Source: Liopterus haemorrhoidalis (taxonomy: Eukaryota > Arthropoda > Insecta > Coleoptera > Dytiscidae). From it: 64,000 nucleotides of DNA. Shown here piece after piece: positions 11,393-22,488 of this stretch. A program made the position numbers and the translations under genes. Position 1 is the first letter of the stretch; each line of letters opens with the position of its first letter. The stretch lies in contig OZ020617.1 in assembly GCA_963971575.1 (NCBI GenBank), positions 22,095,403 to 22,159,402 on the forward strand, in the 5' to 3' direction. The notes below the pieces were generated by a model, which searched no databases, was not told the origin of the DNA, and was given only the letters and a program-made list of their open reading frames with translations.

Positions 11393-11646
11393 CGAGCCGT
11401 CCTACGAAGATTGTCGTAACTCAATATTTTCATTTTTTAAATTATGAAAGTTAAATATTAGAATATCGTGAAAGCTTTCCATGAAAAAATTCGTGTCTTA
11501 CAAAACTATAATTTTGGTAGCATAGATTAGTTTTGTGAGAAATATATATTTTTTTCACATAAAGAATATCGTGTATTCTAATATTTAACTTAGATAAGTC
11601 AAAAATTAAAATATTAAGTTACGACGATCTTCGTGGGATGGGTCGA
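11393..11646. mobile_element. Long-TIR MITE, 254 bp, TA TSD
   Basis: The left arm TCGAGCCGTCCTACGAAGAT is matched by the inverse of TCGACCCATCCCACGAAGAT. Pairing extends about 80 bp per side, including GTCGTAACT and GTTAAATATTAGAATA. TA lies outside each end (11,391-11,392 and 11,647-11,648). The structure fits a Tc1/mariner-type deletion derivative. Confidence 0.75.
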
Positions 11647-11799
11647 TATGTAAGACGCTAGAAAAGTTTCGTCATTAGTTAATATAAATAAGCAGCGATA
11701 TCGAGTTTGTATTAATTTAAAGATGAGTCTTTCATATAAACACAGATACGAATTATCTTCAATCTTTGTTAAGATTTTGTTTAGTAAAGTTGAAAAAGG

Positions 11800-12110
11800 C
11801 TGTCGTTGCCGAGGCGAGATTATCGGACATTTTTTTATAATTTTAAACGTAGTTTATCAACTAAAGAGTGCTATGAAGAAATGATGGTATAAAAAATTTC
11901 AACATGGGAATTTTGAATTTGAAGACGATCCACGTTCTGGGCGACCCCAGGAAGTGATAATTCCGGAAAAGGTAGCTACTGTTAAGTAAATGATCAAAAA
12001 ATCGCTAGATAGCATGCAAGCAGATAGAGAAAACCCTTAAGATTAAGGCATCAGTTCTGCATACAATTCTTCGTGGTAAATTACATAATCAAAAACAACA
12101 ACCTCATATT
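11800..12110 (+). pseudogene. Mariner transposase N-terminal relic
   Basis: Plus-strand translation with stops gives WYKKFQHGNFEFEDDPRSGR followed by PQEVIIPEKVATVK. This matches the linker after the first helix-turn-helix of mariner transposases (WF.rFk.GnFdleD.pRSGRP.EvD..kl..lv). Upstream residues around CYEEM fit the N-terminal helices. The C-terminal DD34D domain is missing; an AATAAT tail lies about 100 bp downstream. Dead fragment. Confidence 0.65.
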
Positions 12111-12208
12111 ACACAAAGTTTTTGGAAAATTCAGTACAAACTACACAATTACTATCCTTCGTAACAACATAACATCTTGTTCTCTATTTCAAATCTTGCG
12201 CCAGGAGA

Positions 12209-12400
12209 TTTTATAATAATAATAATAATAATATTTATTCATGTTAATTAAATGTTTTACATTTTTACACATGTTAAAATATGTGGCATAATAAATTTAC
12301 ATATATAAATACATTAATAAGAATAATAAAAAGATGAATACAAAATCAAATACTTAAAGTTACAGTAACATCAGGTCACGTAAATTACACCCCAGATATT
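12209..12400 (-). repeat. LINE 3' tail (minus strand), (ATA)n end
   Basis: ATAATAATAATAATAATATTTATTCATG read on the minus strand is a GAATAAATATTATTATT tail, like the one at 121-147. The following 150 bp may be 3' UTR, but no coding sequence is attached. Confidence 0.4.
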
Positions 12401-13029
12401 CACCAAAGTTGTAGAATGCCTTACCAAGGAGAAAGTTTTGCATTCCCCTATGTCAAAAATGAACTAAAAGGGTGCCGTTTTTCTAATGAATACAAGCTAT
12501 TAGCAAAGATGGCAAAGTGGGATATTTTTTAATCACTGGTTTTGACGAATATGTACGTAATTATTGAGTGATACAGAAATTATTTTCAAATAAAAATGTG
12601 AAAAATAAAGTTGTTCGACAATTTTCCTAGCGCCCTGCATAAAATATACTCTAATATTATATACAATTGTACATGTATGTATAAATTCGATTAGACGTTA
12701 CTTTAGGGGCCCTATAGCGTTCCGGGGCCCACACTGATAGCATCATGGTAAATCATATACAAGGTCCTTTCAGAATAAAACCAAGTGCTTGAAATATTAA
12801 TTAAAATAATCGAAATTTTTTAATATTAATATGTGGTGCGATATTTTTGGAGCAATGCATTAATGGACGGTTAAAAAAGTGAACCGTCAAAATAGTTGAC
12901 GAATTTAAGTTGAAGTGGAATTCTTAACAACATTGTTTCCAGATGTTCGCAGGTCAATAGGCTAGGGAATACTATTGGCATCAATAATGCAATTTAAAGA
13001 AACAAAATAATAAAAATCAGTTTGCTCAT

Positions 13030-13068
13030 TGATATTGTTTTATTTATTTATTTATTTATTAAACCAAT
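13030..13068 (-). repeat. (TTTA)n tract, probable minus-strand retroelement tail
   Basis: ATTTATTTATTTATTTATTAAACC reads as an AATAAAT tail on the minus strand. The sequence to its right could be LINE 3' UTR but has no recognisable protein. Confidence 0.35.
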
Positions 13069-13447
13069 AACTATACAGATTTGTACAGTAGTGCACAAGT
13101 CTAATTACATAGTACTGGGAAAAAAGAGATACAATATAACTAGTCTAATTTATTTTTATATTAACAAACTTTCTACAATTGTCGTAAAAGATATCTACAT
13201 CTCAATCAGAGATTTGCTTGTTTACTAGATTGAGCATTTTGTTCAGTGGTAACCTAGATTCTGAAATCTTAAAAAAGTGATGATTTTTAATTCTCAATCT
13301 TATGCCAGGGTCTCGAATATTGAAATTTTGGGACATCTAGTTTATTATTAGTTTATTATTTATAAAGAAACGCCAGTACAAGAAAATTAATATGGAACAT
13401 GAAAGTGTAGAATAACCTACACCACTCCGTGGTAGATGTTTTTTTTC

Positions 13448-13449
<2 letters not shown>

Positions 13450-13516
<67 letters not shown>

Positions 13517-13520
13517 TATA
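13450..13520. repeat. (AT)n microsatellite, about 70 bp
   Basis: Thirty perfect TA units are followed by a single C interruption and five more. Confidence 0.97.
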
Positions 13521-13529
13521 GTTTATTAT

Positions 13530-14438
13530 TAAATAATTTAAACGCAAAATTTTAAATGTGGATGTCGCGTCTCCATTCTGATGTTTGAAATTTCTTGCTA
13601 TTATTGAGAGCTAAGTTTTTTAACTGGTTTACATAAGAGATACGAAAAGGATATGTTCCGGTTAATTTCATGGTCAGGTTTCTTATAAATATCTATATAT
13701 ATATTTCATGCAAGAAATATAATTTGAAGAAATTGGTTCTAAATTGTCACTAAATGTTCATTTGGTGATAATAAAATAATTTGTGAAGTAAGGAATTGTT
13801 GATTTTACCTTATCTTAAACTCAACAATTAATATTTGCTAAACAATATCTGATATTTACTGTTGAACCTATAACCTAGACAAACTAGGATTAGAAATTAG
13901 CTCTAATGACTTCTGGAACAAGAACAAGTTCCTTGTAAACTCCTGCAATCTGCATATCTAAATGGCGGCATTACCTTATCACCTCAATCGTCTTAATTCC
14001 ATAAATGACCAGAGCCAGCATCGCTCTGGGTAATACTGCTCTCTTCAGCATTTTACAATCCAATTTATCTTCTTTGTCTTTCAACTTAAAGAAGTTTACT
14101 CTAGTTTAAGTTTAAGTTAGCTTTTAACTTTTGCTTGATTTTTAGGAAAAATGTAAGTAATTAATTTATTAAATAATACTTTAAAAAGTTGTAGTTTTTG
14201 TTAATAAAATAGTAAATTGTTAATGGAAAAAATTAGGGATGTACTACAATAAATGCTACACGATTAAGAAGTTCAGCAAAATGAGCAAATAATGCCACGC
14301 CTGCTAGATATTTCCTGAATCAATTTATATGTATTGAATTTATATTTGTCCTAAATAAATAGTAGCAAATGGTACTAGAAACTAGTGATGGTTCGTGAGA
14401 ACTTCTGATCAATGTTTTTAAATGCTGTAACCAATTAT
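13530..14438 (-). other. Two short coding-like patches, unrecognised
   Basis: On the minus strand, 13,690-13,560 reads about 43 residues without a stop, including NQLKNLALNNSKKFQTSEWR. At 14,105-13,980 it reads DKLDCKMLKRAVLPRAML and then ALVIYGIKTI. Both look like decayed retroelement coding sequence, but I cannot name the family. The rest is AT-rich and featureless. Confidence 0.25.
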
Positions 14439-15000
14439 CGCTACGTATAATCCCCAGAGCTTCAAAGTTTCTTAACAACAAACAATCAAATAAAATTAGA
14501 AACAATCTATGCATCAAATTTTCCAGCGAATTTTTATCTAGTTAATAAGATATTTTTAAATATAGAAAAAATTGTTGTAAACAAGTAGTAGCTCAACAAC
14601 TTAATAATAGATATCAGACAACACTGTTCTGTATTTTTCAAAATATATTTGTGGGTTTCAAATAACTTTTGTATTTATATAGTTTTGTCAAAAATATTAC
14701 ACTTGGTAATAATGGATTTCCACTTGGTACAAGTGTTCTTTACAACAATTAAATCATTTTTACCCCCAGCACGTATATTGACAACCGCTACAGATTCAGG
14801 ATGGCGGCAAAAGTAGATTACCAAATATAATAATTATAAGTAGTTTTCACAGTAGAACAAAATATCTACAAATATATTTATAGGATGAAGCTTTAGCTAC
14901 AATTTGCCACATCGTACGCAAATATTTATTTATTTAATAATAATGGACACTACAGACATTTGTCCTTTTGGCGCCCACAGGCATACCCGACCATTAAGCA

Positions 15001-15194
15001 TAGGCTTACCATACGTCCCGGTTTGACCGGGACGGTATGGTAAAAAATTATTACTACGTAATCTTTGTTTTTTTGTTAACCACTCCGTTATTTATCCTTT
15101 TCAATCATAAGTACTTAGAAGAAGGCGCTACTTTCTGTTTTGATCAAATGTGAAAATTTTCCCGGTTTGAGAAAAAAATATTATGGTAAGTCTA
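15001..15194. mobile_element. hAT-type MITE, 194 bp
   Basis: TAGGCTTACCATACGTCCCG at the left and the inverse of TAGACTTACCATA at the right form a 13-bp TIR with one mismatch. Flanks ATTAAGCA and ATTATACA match at six of eight positions. A GTCCCGG...CCGGGAC hairpin sits just inside the left end. It lies inside the LINE-bearing insertion that interrupts the long-TIR element. Confidence 0.68.
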
Positions 15195-15667
15195 ATTATA
15201 CATATATATATAAATTTTCATACATATTTTTCATATTTGCACAGATGCATACATAGATTTGTAAATTCATATTATACCTACATTAAATAAAAGATTAAAA
15301 TTTATTTTTACAGATGTATATTTCCACAGGAATTACATTTTTATGCATGAATGAACCTTTTCAGACAAACATTTTTAACATGTTAAAAAAATAATAATTT
15401 CATTCATAAGGATAACAATACATACGGCAAGGGCTTAAACTAGCTTGTTTTTATTATTTTTCTGTTATCATTAGATTGATATTCGGTTAACATTACAATA
15501 TCCAGTTTTGTATAATTTTGCGTAAGTTTGCATAACTCATGCTAAATATATCAATAGATCTCTCTTTAACTAAGAAACTGTTATACAATGTTGTCATTTT
15601 ATGCAGTGGACTATTTCTACAGTGTTCTGTAGTAGTTCTTTTACAAGTAAAGAGTATGTCTCTACTT

Positions 15668-16019
15668 CTAAAACCACGGGATGGTACACTTATAAATATA
15701 CCTATTAGATAATACTATTGAACAATCAATGTAGTTATTAAATAATTTATAGAGAAATATAACCGATGCTAAATATCTCCTTCCAACCAAAGTTTTTGCG
15801 CCATATGTAGATAATATATCGTTGGAAGATGTATATTTTGGGTAAACTCCTGTTAGTCGTAGGTCCACAATACGGTAATACCGCGATTGAATGACTTCAA
15901 TACTCTTAATATATTTCGTTTGATAAGGTGTCCATATGACGCAACCATATTCAAGAGATGGTCTGATAAGGGAGTTAAATAGAGTAACGTATGTTTGACA
16001 TTTACCTACGAAATCCTTT
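15668..16019 (-). pseudogene. Non-LTR RT thumb/C-terminal fragment
   Basis: The minus strand encodes, from about 16,015 down, GKCQTYVTLFNSLIRPSLEY, then GCVIWTPYQTKYIKSIEVIQ and later VGRRYLASVIFLYKLFNNYI. This is the post-catalytic region of Jockey/CR1-type reverse transcriptases (LF.SLIRP.LEYg.viW.P......IE.iQ.rf.r, ... RR...D..flYKl.n..id). The frame is open to a stop at the left edge. The amino acids encoded at 16,020-16,072 belong to the surrounding long-TIR element, so the fragment starts at that junction. No catalytic palm remains. Confidence 0.75.
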
Positions 16020-16210
16020 TGCGTCGAATGGTTTACAAGATGGTGTCTATAATGCAATTTGTTTATATACAATTACATTACAGTTCTTTTTACAATTAAA
16101 ACTATCCTATTAGATAAAAAATCGCTGCAAATTTTGATGTATAGATTGTTGCTATTTTTATTTCAAATTGTTAGTTTTGAATAAGAAACCATACGGTTGT
16201 ACGCTGTCTT

Positions 16211-16639
16211 AAGAAAACTGCACAAAATAAATGACTTTTTTAAATTTTAAACGTCATTAATTCCTACATTTTTGCTGTAAAGTAAATAATGAGAAGTATT
16301 TCAGATTTTATTAAACGGCTTCCCGAAATTCACCTCAAAATAAAAATTTTACGATGCCAATGCTTGAATATGGGATTTATTTTGTCAGCATACCAAATTA
16401 AAGAAAAAAATGAAAATGCCGAAAAAAACTGAGTGTGCGCACATACCTGTAAACACGATATAATATCAGCCAACTGTAAAATCAGCAAAACTGTGAGTAA
16501 ATTTTGTTTATATTCCTTCATTTTCTCACCATCACTTATTTAATATCCAGCTATTAGTTCTTACATCAACATTCAGAAATCTTTAACACTATTCGAATAA
16601 TAAAACATAACCCGTTTACATTTGCCAAAATTCATGTTC
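16211..16639. other. Unannotated flank of the LINE
   Basis: No recognisable features. The exact 5' end of the LINE to the right is uncertain; CATGTTCA at 16,632-16,639 is a weak candidate duplication for the ATGTTCA after its 3' A-run. Confidence 0.35.
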
Positions 16640-16701
16640 AAACTGATACCAAGAAAACAAGTTAAAAATAATAGACAACTAGCGACATCTATTAGGCAAA
16701 T

Positions 16702-18254
16702 TTGATAATGAATTTTGACTTCGACGACCCTGGGCCATCTAGTGGTCAACAAGTAGCAACAAATAATAACATGTTCAACCCGCCAAATCAAACAAATACA
16801 AATCATCAAATAAATACAAAATCATTTGCATCCGTAACAAAACAAACTAAAAATGATGAAGAATTATTCCCGAATACGAATCTAGCGATAGTTATGAAAT
16901 CATGCAAAGAAATACCTCTTCATGAATATATTGTGGCTGTCGGTAGCCGAATTGGGCCCTCAAATGGTACTCACGCCAGCAAAATATCCAAAGAACGAAT
17001 ATGCATTTTCTTAAAAAACGAAAAAATTGTAAACGATTTTATTTCCAAATATCCTACTATTAAAATTCGAAATGACCATTTTGCAACAAGACGACTGATT
17101 ACACCTGCTAAAAGAATAATTATTTCCAATGTATACCCATCAATACCGCATAAAAATATCGAACAAGAACTGGAAAACCTCAACATACAACTTATCGTAT
17201 CTTCGTATCTTCAATGAGCTACATTCGAGTCGAAGTCCCTGAAGCCGGATATCATGTATTAAGCTTCAGGAGACAAATTTTTATCAATCCGGAATACACC
17301 AATCTACCCGAAAACATTCAAGTCGAATATAACGGTACAAAATATACAATCTTTTTAGCAGAAGATTCACCACCGTGTACTGTATGCAAAAGATATGGAC
17401 ACAAATCGGAAGTATGCAGATATAATCCGACTGCAAATGTACGATATAATAATAACCAGTCCCAGCAGGTCACCAATACTTCGCCAACCCCACCAGAAAC
17501 AAACCAAGAAGAAACAAAAAATGCTAACAAAAACATGAGCAACAATATATTGGAAAGTAACAAGAGTCCTAAACAAAAACTACAAAATAAACATAACGAA
17601 ACCGAGGAAATCCAAAAAATAGCAAATCACCCCCAAGAACAAGAAAACGACATTCAACCACAATCCAAAGGCGAATTTGAAAGAATCTCGCCATCACAAA
17701 TGCTAGAAACACTTACACAATCACAGAACCAGTCACAAGAAATATCCTCTCAGGAGGTCGAAAATAAAATGAGCAATCAGGAAACCGACATGAACAAACC
17801 AAATGCAAATATAAAGAGAACAATAAACATGTTAAGCAGCTCAGACTCCTTGAACGAAGAAGGAAAAACGGAAACCATTGCATGAACGAGTATTAGAAAA
17901 GGCGATCCAAGAATAAATAAAAAACCAAAACCTACTAGGTCAAGGTCAAATAGTCCCAAAAGTGTACTCAATGCAGAACAAATATCAGAGTCAATAAAAA
18001 ATATTAAACCTATGTTCCTTAAAAATAAATACTCCATAAGTTTTGACATCTTCAAATGTATAATAGAGAATGTCCAAGGTAACAATGATCCTATAACAAT
18101 AATAAGAGAATATATAAAAGATGTAGATGAATTCATCAATATCTTGTCAGATATGCATAGACATGCCACTAAAGGATTAAAAAATAAATTCACGCGCCTT
18201 AACACAAAATTACAACAACAACTAGACGATGAAGAGGAAAACAGAAATAAATAA
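16702..18254 (+). pseudogene. LINE ORF1 (nucleic-acid-binding, gag-like), two lesions
   Basis: ORF1 proteins package the LINE RNA. This frame opens at ATG 16,702 with an Asn/Gln-rich N-terminus, continues through a basic segment (CKEIPLHEYI, TRRLITPAKR) and carries one CCHC knuckle, CTVCKRYGHKSEVC (about 17,377-17,418). A polar Gln/Glu/Asn-rich region and a helical C-terminus follow, ending at TAA 18,252-18,254. The frame breaks at 17,195-17,210, where TCGTATCT is duplicated in tandem; that 8-bp duplication alone accounts for the shift. An in-frame TGA at 17,883-17,885 stands where CGA is the likely ancestor. ORF2 starts two bases after the stop. Confidence 0.85.
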
Positions 18255-18256
18255 CT

Positions 18257-21200
18257 ATGTCTATTATTCAGTGGAACCTAAACAGTCTATTCCCACATTT
18301 ACCCGAGCTTCAGTACTTAATTTCAGCTACAAATCCAACTATTATCTGCCTGCAAGAAACAAGACTAAAACATAACCAATATTTCAGAATAAAAGGGTAC
18401 AATATATACAGACGAGACCGTGACGACAATAGAATAGCCAGTGGAGGGGTTGCAATAGTAGTTGATAGTAAATTGTTTGCAAAGGAAATAAATTTAGTCA
18501 CTGAACTTGAGGCCATAGCAATAAGTACACTCCAAATGACAATCTGCTCACTATATCTTGCACCCAATGAAGATGTTACTCAAACAAAACTTGAGAACCT
18601 ACTAAGGCAACTACCGCCCCCATTTATAATTCTTGGAGACTTCAATGCTCACAATACCATATGGGGTTCAATACAAACAAACAGACGTGGGAAAATCATC
18701 GAAAAAATTACTGATGATACAATCGTTATATTAAATGACGGTTCAGCTACTCATTTCTGCGCGAGATCTGGAGATTTTTCAAACATTGACTTAACCCTTT
18801 GTAGTCCCCAAATAGCCCCAAACCTAATCTGGAAAGTATTACCTTTACTCAATGGCAGTCACCACTTCCCTATCCAAATATGTTTACCAACAAACCCCAT
18901 ACATGATCCTAAAATTCAAGAACGTTGGAAATTGAGAGACGCAAACTGGGATCTTTTTAAGGAAAAAACAAAAATTCACAATCTCCACATTATTGAGACA
19001 AGCATAAATAAAACAGTGGAAAATCTTATAGCATTTGTCCGAAATATAGCCAAAGAAACAATACCACTTAAGAAACAAGGAGGGAAGAAGAGGAGAGTCC
19101 CATGGTGGAACGAGCAGTGCGAAATAGCAATAAAAGAAAACAAAAGAGCACTTTATAAGTACAGACGAAATAACTCTTTGGAAAATCTAATCAACCTCAA
19201 AAAAGCAAGAGCTGTTGCCCGTAGAACTGTCTTAGAGAGCAAAAAGTCATCGTGGCAAGAATATGTTAGCACCCTCAATACACAAACACCTATTACAGAA
19301 ATATGGCAAAAAATCAGAAATATCAAAGGAAAAAATACAGTTACCTCCACATCTGTAATCATAAAAGATCAAAAAATCGAAACTGACCCAGACAAAATCA
19401 ATAACATCTTAGCCGATCATTTTGAATCAATATCCAGCGATGATAACTATGACCAACAATTCAGACGATTGAAGAATGATGTTGAACAGACTAACATAAA
19501 TATTATTAACGACAATGTAAACCCGGTGAACAGAGCCATTACAAAAGAAGAACTGTTATGGGCAGTCGATCAACTTAAACAAAACCGTTGCCCAGGTCCA
19601 GATAATTTACCAAATGAAATGTATCAACATTTTTCGGAAGAACTAATAGATCATTTACTGGAGGTCTATAATTTCATTTGGAAAAACCATAATTATCCTG
19701 ACCAGTGGAAAGAAGTAATCACTGTCCCCATCTTGAAGCCAAATAAAAATAGCACAGATCCTACCAACTACCGACCAATTTCAATGTCAAATAATATTAG
19801 CAAAATTCTACAGAAAATAATAAATAAAAGACTTATATGGTATTTGGAGAAAAACAACCTGTTCAGCACACCTCAAAGTGGATTTAGAGAAAATAGATCT
19901 GTGTATGACCAAATTCTCAAAATACAAAATGAAATCTATAACGCCCAAAAAAACAGACCACATATGATATACAGCCATATTTTTTGATATTGAAAAAGCG
20001 TACGATACGACTTGGCAATACCACATTTTAAGAACAGCCAAACGACTAGGACTATTCTAGACTACGACTAGAATATTCTATTTTATATTAAAAATTTCGT
20101 AGAACATAGAAAATTTAGGGTTAAAAATAATGGCTCCATTTCAGATCTACGGAAACAAAAAAACGGGGTACCCCAAGGAGAAATTCTGAGTGTAACACTT
20201 TTCTTACTTGCTGTAAATGATATAGTATCAAATTTTCCAGTACATATAAAAACATCATTATTTGCGGATGATCTAGTAATTTTTTACAAAGATAAAAATA
20301 TTCACACAATACAGCGGGAATTACAATCGGCCATCACACTTCTTGAAGACTGGTCCAGACATACTGGTTTAAAATTCTCATGTACAAAAAGTAAAGCAGT
20401 AATGTTCTCAAGATTACATAATATTCACAGACCTACCCTTAACCTTAATGGTGATATTATATCGTACACAGATGCAATAAAATTTCTCGGCGTTACACTG
20501 GACACAAAACTTACGTGGAAAAACCACATACAAAATCTCAAAAAGGACTGCAACCAACGACTCAACATACTTAAAACTTTAGGACACCAAAAGTGGGGAG
20601 CACAACGAGAAATACTGATGAGCATATACAAAACTGTTATCAGGTCAAAATTAGATTTCGGATGTATCAGTTATGGAAGCGCTAAACCTAATTTACTTAA
20701 AGTATTAAATCCGATACAAAACACAGCTCTAAGAATATGTACCGGGGCATTCCGCACAAGCCCTGTTAATAGTATACTGGTGGAAGCATCGGAACTACCT
20801 CTGGAGTACCGAAGAAAACAACTAATGCTCATGTACATAACAAATTTAGCTAAAAATCCACAAAACACATTATATAATAGCATCTTTGAAACCAGCCAAA
20901 ATAGTCAAATCATACCAAATAAATCCAGACTCCAACAAATTATAATCCAATACCAAACATTACTAAACATGCCACAATTACCCATAGAACGTATATACCA
21001 CGAATCTGTCCCCCCTTGGATTAAACTAAAACCTAAATTAGACATTAGCCTTTCGACCTATCCCAAAAACTCTACATCCCCTCATATATATAAACAAAAT
21101 TTTCAAAGTATTCGAAACAGAGAGGAAGACACCGTAGAAATCTGCACCGATGGGTCCAGGATGAACAACTACACCGGTGCGGCTTTTGTCGTAAAAGAAG

Positions 21201-21952
21201 AGGCGTACAAATACCGTCTGCCAGACCATTCAAGCAATTATACTGCGGAAACATTTAGTTTGCTACAAGCCTCCAAATTTATTCTAGAATATGCCATCTA
21301 CTCAGACTCGTTAAGTGTAACACTAGAATTGCAGAAGATTTATACAAAAAATGAACAAGCCAAGCTTATCAGTGAAAACTTCCACTATGCAATAAGCCAG
21401 GGGAAACAAATCTCTCTAACATGGATACCATCACACGTCGGAATACGCGGAAACGACTTAGCTGATAAGGCAGCAAAAGAAGCAGCCGAAGATGCAAACA
21501 TATACCAAATAAGAATTCCCGTAGATGACATTAAAGCCACGATAAAACTTAAAATGGGACAATTGTGGGAGCGCGAGTGGCGTGACACGGAAAACAATAA
21601 GTTAAGAAGCATAAAAAATACCACCAAGCCTTGGAAAACGATCGCACAAAGAAGACCTCAAACCATCATTACGCGTCTGCGCATAGGCCACACCAATATG
21701 ACGCATAAACATATATTTGAGCGGACAAATGCCCCAATCTGCGACTCATGTAACGAACAGATAACAGTCCAACACATCATCATAGATTGCAGAAAATATA
21801 CCATGGAAAGAAGAAGGAACCAAATTCCACCAACTCTCCCAGACGCACTTGCGAACAACCCGAAAACAACGCCTCACAAATATAAAACTTACCCACATCA
21901 TTACCAACATATTACTTGTATATTGGACATACATAAAATTTTCTGTACATAA
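18257..21952 (+). pseudogene. LINE ORF2: APE endonuclease, RT, RNase H, zinc finger
   Basis: ORF2 nicks target DNA, reverse-transcribes the LINE RNA and degrades it. Endonuclease (residues 1-220): IIQWNLNSLF, CLQETRL, ILGDFNAHNTIWGS; the expected SDH triad reads GSHHFPI, an apparent Asp-to-His change at 18,860-18,862. RT: NRCPGPDNLPNEMY, YRPISMSNNISKIL, PQSGFRENRS, motif A FFDIEKAYD, NGVPQGEILS and catalytic LFADDLVIF (near 20,255). RNase H: Asp in ICTDGS, Glu in TAETFSLLQ, Asp in YSDSL and Asp in GNDLADKAAKEA. C-terminus: CDSCNEQITVQHIIIDC. One extra base near 19,972 shifts the frame before motif A. A second disruption near 20,053-20,073, ATTCTAG-7-CTAGAAT, brings stops before the frame reopens. 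Confidence 0.92.
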
Positions 21953-22295
21953 TCTAAAAAAGTATTATAATGTATATGTATACAAATTGTAATTATATGT
22001 AAACCAAAGGGTGCTAATAATCTTAGAGATTGAAGCACCATAAACAATAAATAAAAAAAAAAAAAAATGTTCAGCTGTTTTCTGACAAACACAAATTTTT
22101 GTTGGATATGTTATATCTCATCTGAAACGTTTAGAATAGGTACTAATAAAATAGTATTGAGAATATTTAAAAAAATCCTTTATCTGTTAGCTTGTGTAAA
22201 TAATAACATTATAAATGTCATAATGACAAATTTTTATAGACTAAGAACCTTAATTAATTCCTTATGGTAACTAATACCATTATAGAATCCATCAA

Positions 22296-22480
22296 TAGAG
22301 ACCGGACAAATATAAGCAAATAACAATTAAAAATCTAGCAATTATTCAGTATCCACAAGCGTACCTAAAATAAAATGTAATGTTAATAAAATGTGCCTAT
22401 TTTAAGTTTAAAAAGTACGCTCATGGATACTGAATAATTAGATTGTTAATTGGCCATTGCGTATATTTGTCCGGTCTCTA
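22296..22480. mobile_element. Palindromic MITE, 185 bp
   Basis: TAGAGACCGGACAAATATAA at the left is mirrored by TATATTTGTCCGGTCTCTA. Pairing resumes further inside with TTATTCAGTATCCA and GAGCGTAC/GTACGCTC, so each arm is about 70 bp. Flanks TCCATCAA and TTTATCAA agree at six of eight positions (hAT reading); TA at both ends also allows a Tc1/mariner reading. Inserted about 230 bp downstream of the LINE. Confidence 0.85.
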
Positions 22481-22488
22481 TTTATCAA

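Larger units (their letters stand above)
11279..12736. mobile_element. Possible hAT-like element, no TSD, with nested insertions
   Basis: CAGTGTCGGATCTACCC at the left and the inverse of CAGTGTGGGCCCCGG at the right resemble degenerate hAT termini, both next to GGGGCCC-rich sequence. The 8-bp flanks do not match, so the pairing is tentative. The interval contains a palindromic MITE, a mariner relic and an AATAAT tail, each explained separately. Confidence 0.4.
14439..16209. mobile_element. Long-TIR element, copy 1, interrupted
   Basis: The left part (14,439-14,924) and right part (16,020-16,209) together align with the uninterrupted copy at 25,724-26,463. Both termini carry CGTAYAAYCC-type ends, then TTTCTTA, ACAATCTAT and GCATCAAAATTTT blocks as inverted arms of about 120 bp. 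The break falls at the point equivalent to the junction GTAACAAATAT/GCGTCGAATGG in the intact copy. About 1.1 kb of foreign DNA with a LINE fragment occupies it. No duplication is visible at the break. Confidence 0.7.
16640..22067 (+). mobile_element. Near full-length I-clade-like LINE
   Basis: In order it has a short 5' leader, ORF1 with one CCHC knuckle, ORF2 with an APE endonuclease, reverse transcriptase, RNase H and a C-terminal zinc finger, a short 3' UTR and an AATAAATAAA/A-run tail. RNase H after RT is typical of the I group and excludes Jockey. Both ORFs are broken by only a few identifiable lesions, so it died recently. TSD candidate: ATGTTCA at 16,633-16,639 and at about 22,067, seven bases only and not secure. 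A related 5'-truncated minus-strand LINE lies at 43,079-44,660. Confidence 0.88.

Noticed and set aside
11279..12736. Secure hAT element call
   Set aside because: The 8-bp flanks (AAGAACAT and ATAGCATC) do not match, so it is listed only as a low-confidence candidate.
17214..17217. ATGA overlap between the two ORF1 frames, resembling stop-start reinitiation
   Set aside because: The adjacent 8-bp tandem duplication fully accounts for the shift, and the downstream frame continues the same protein, so this is a mutation rather than coupled translation.
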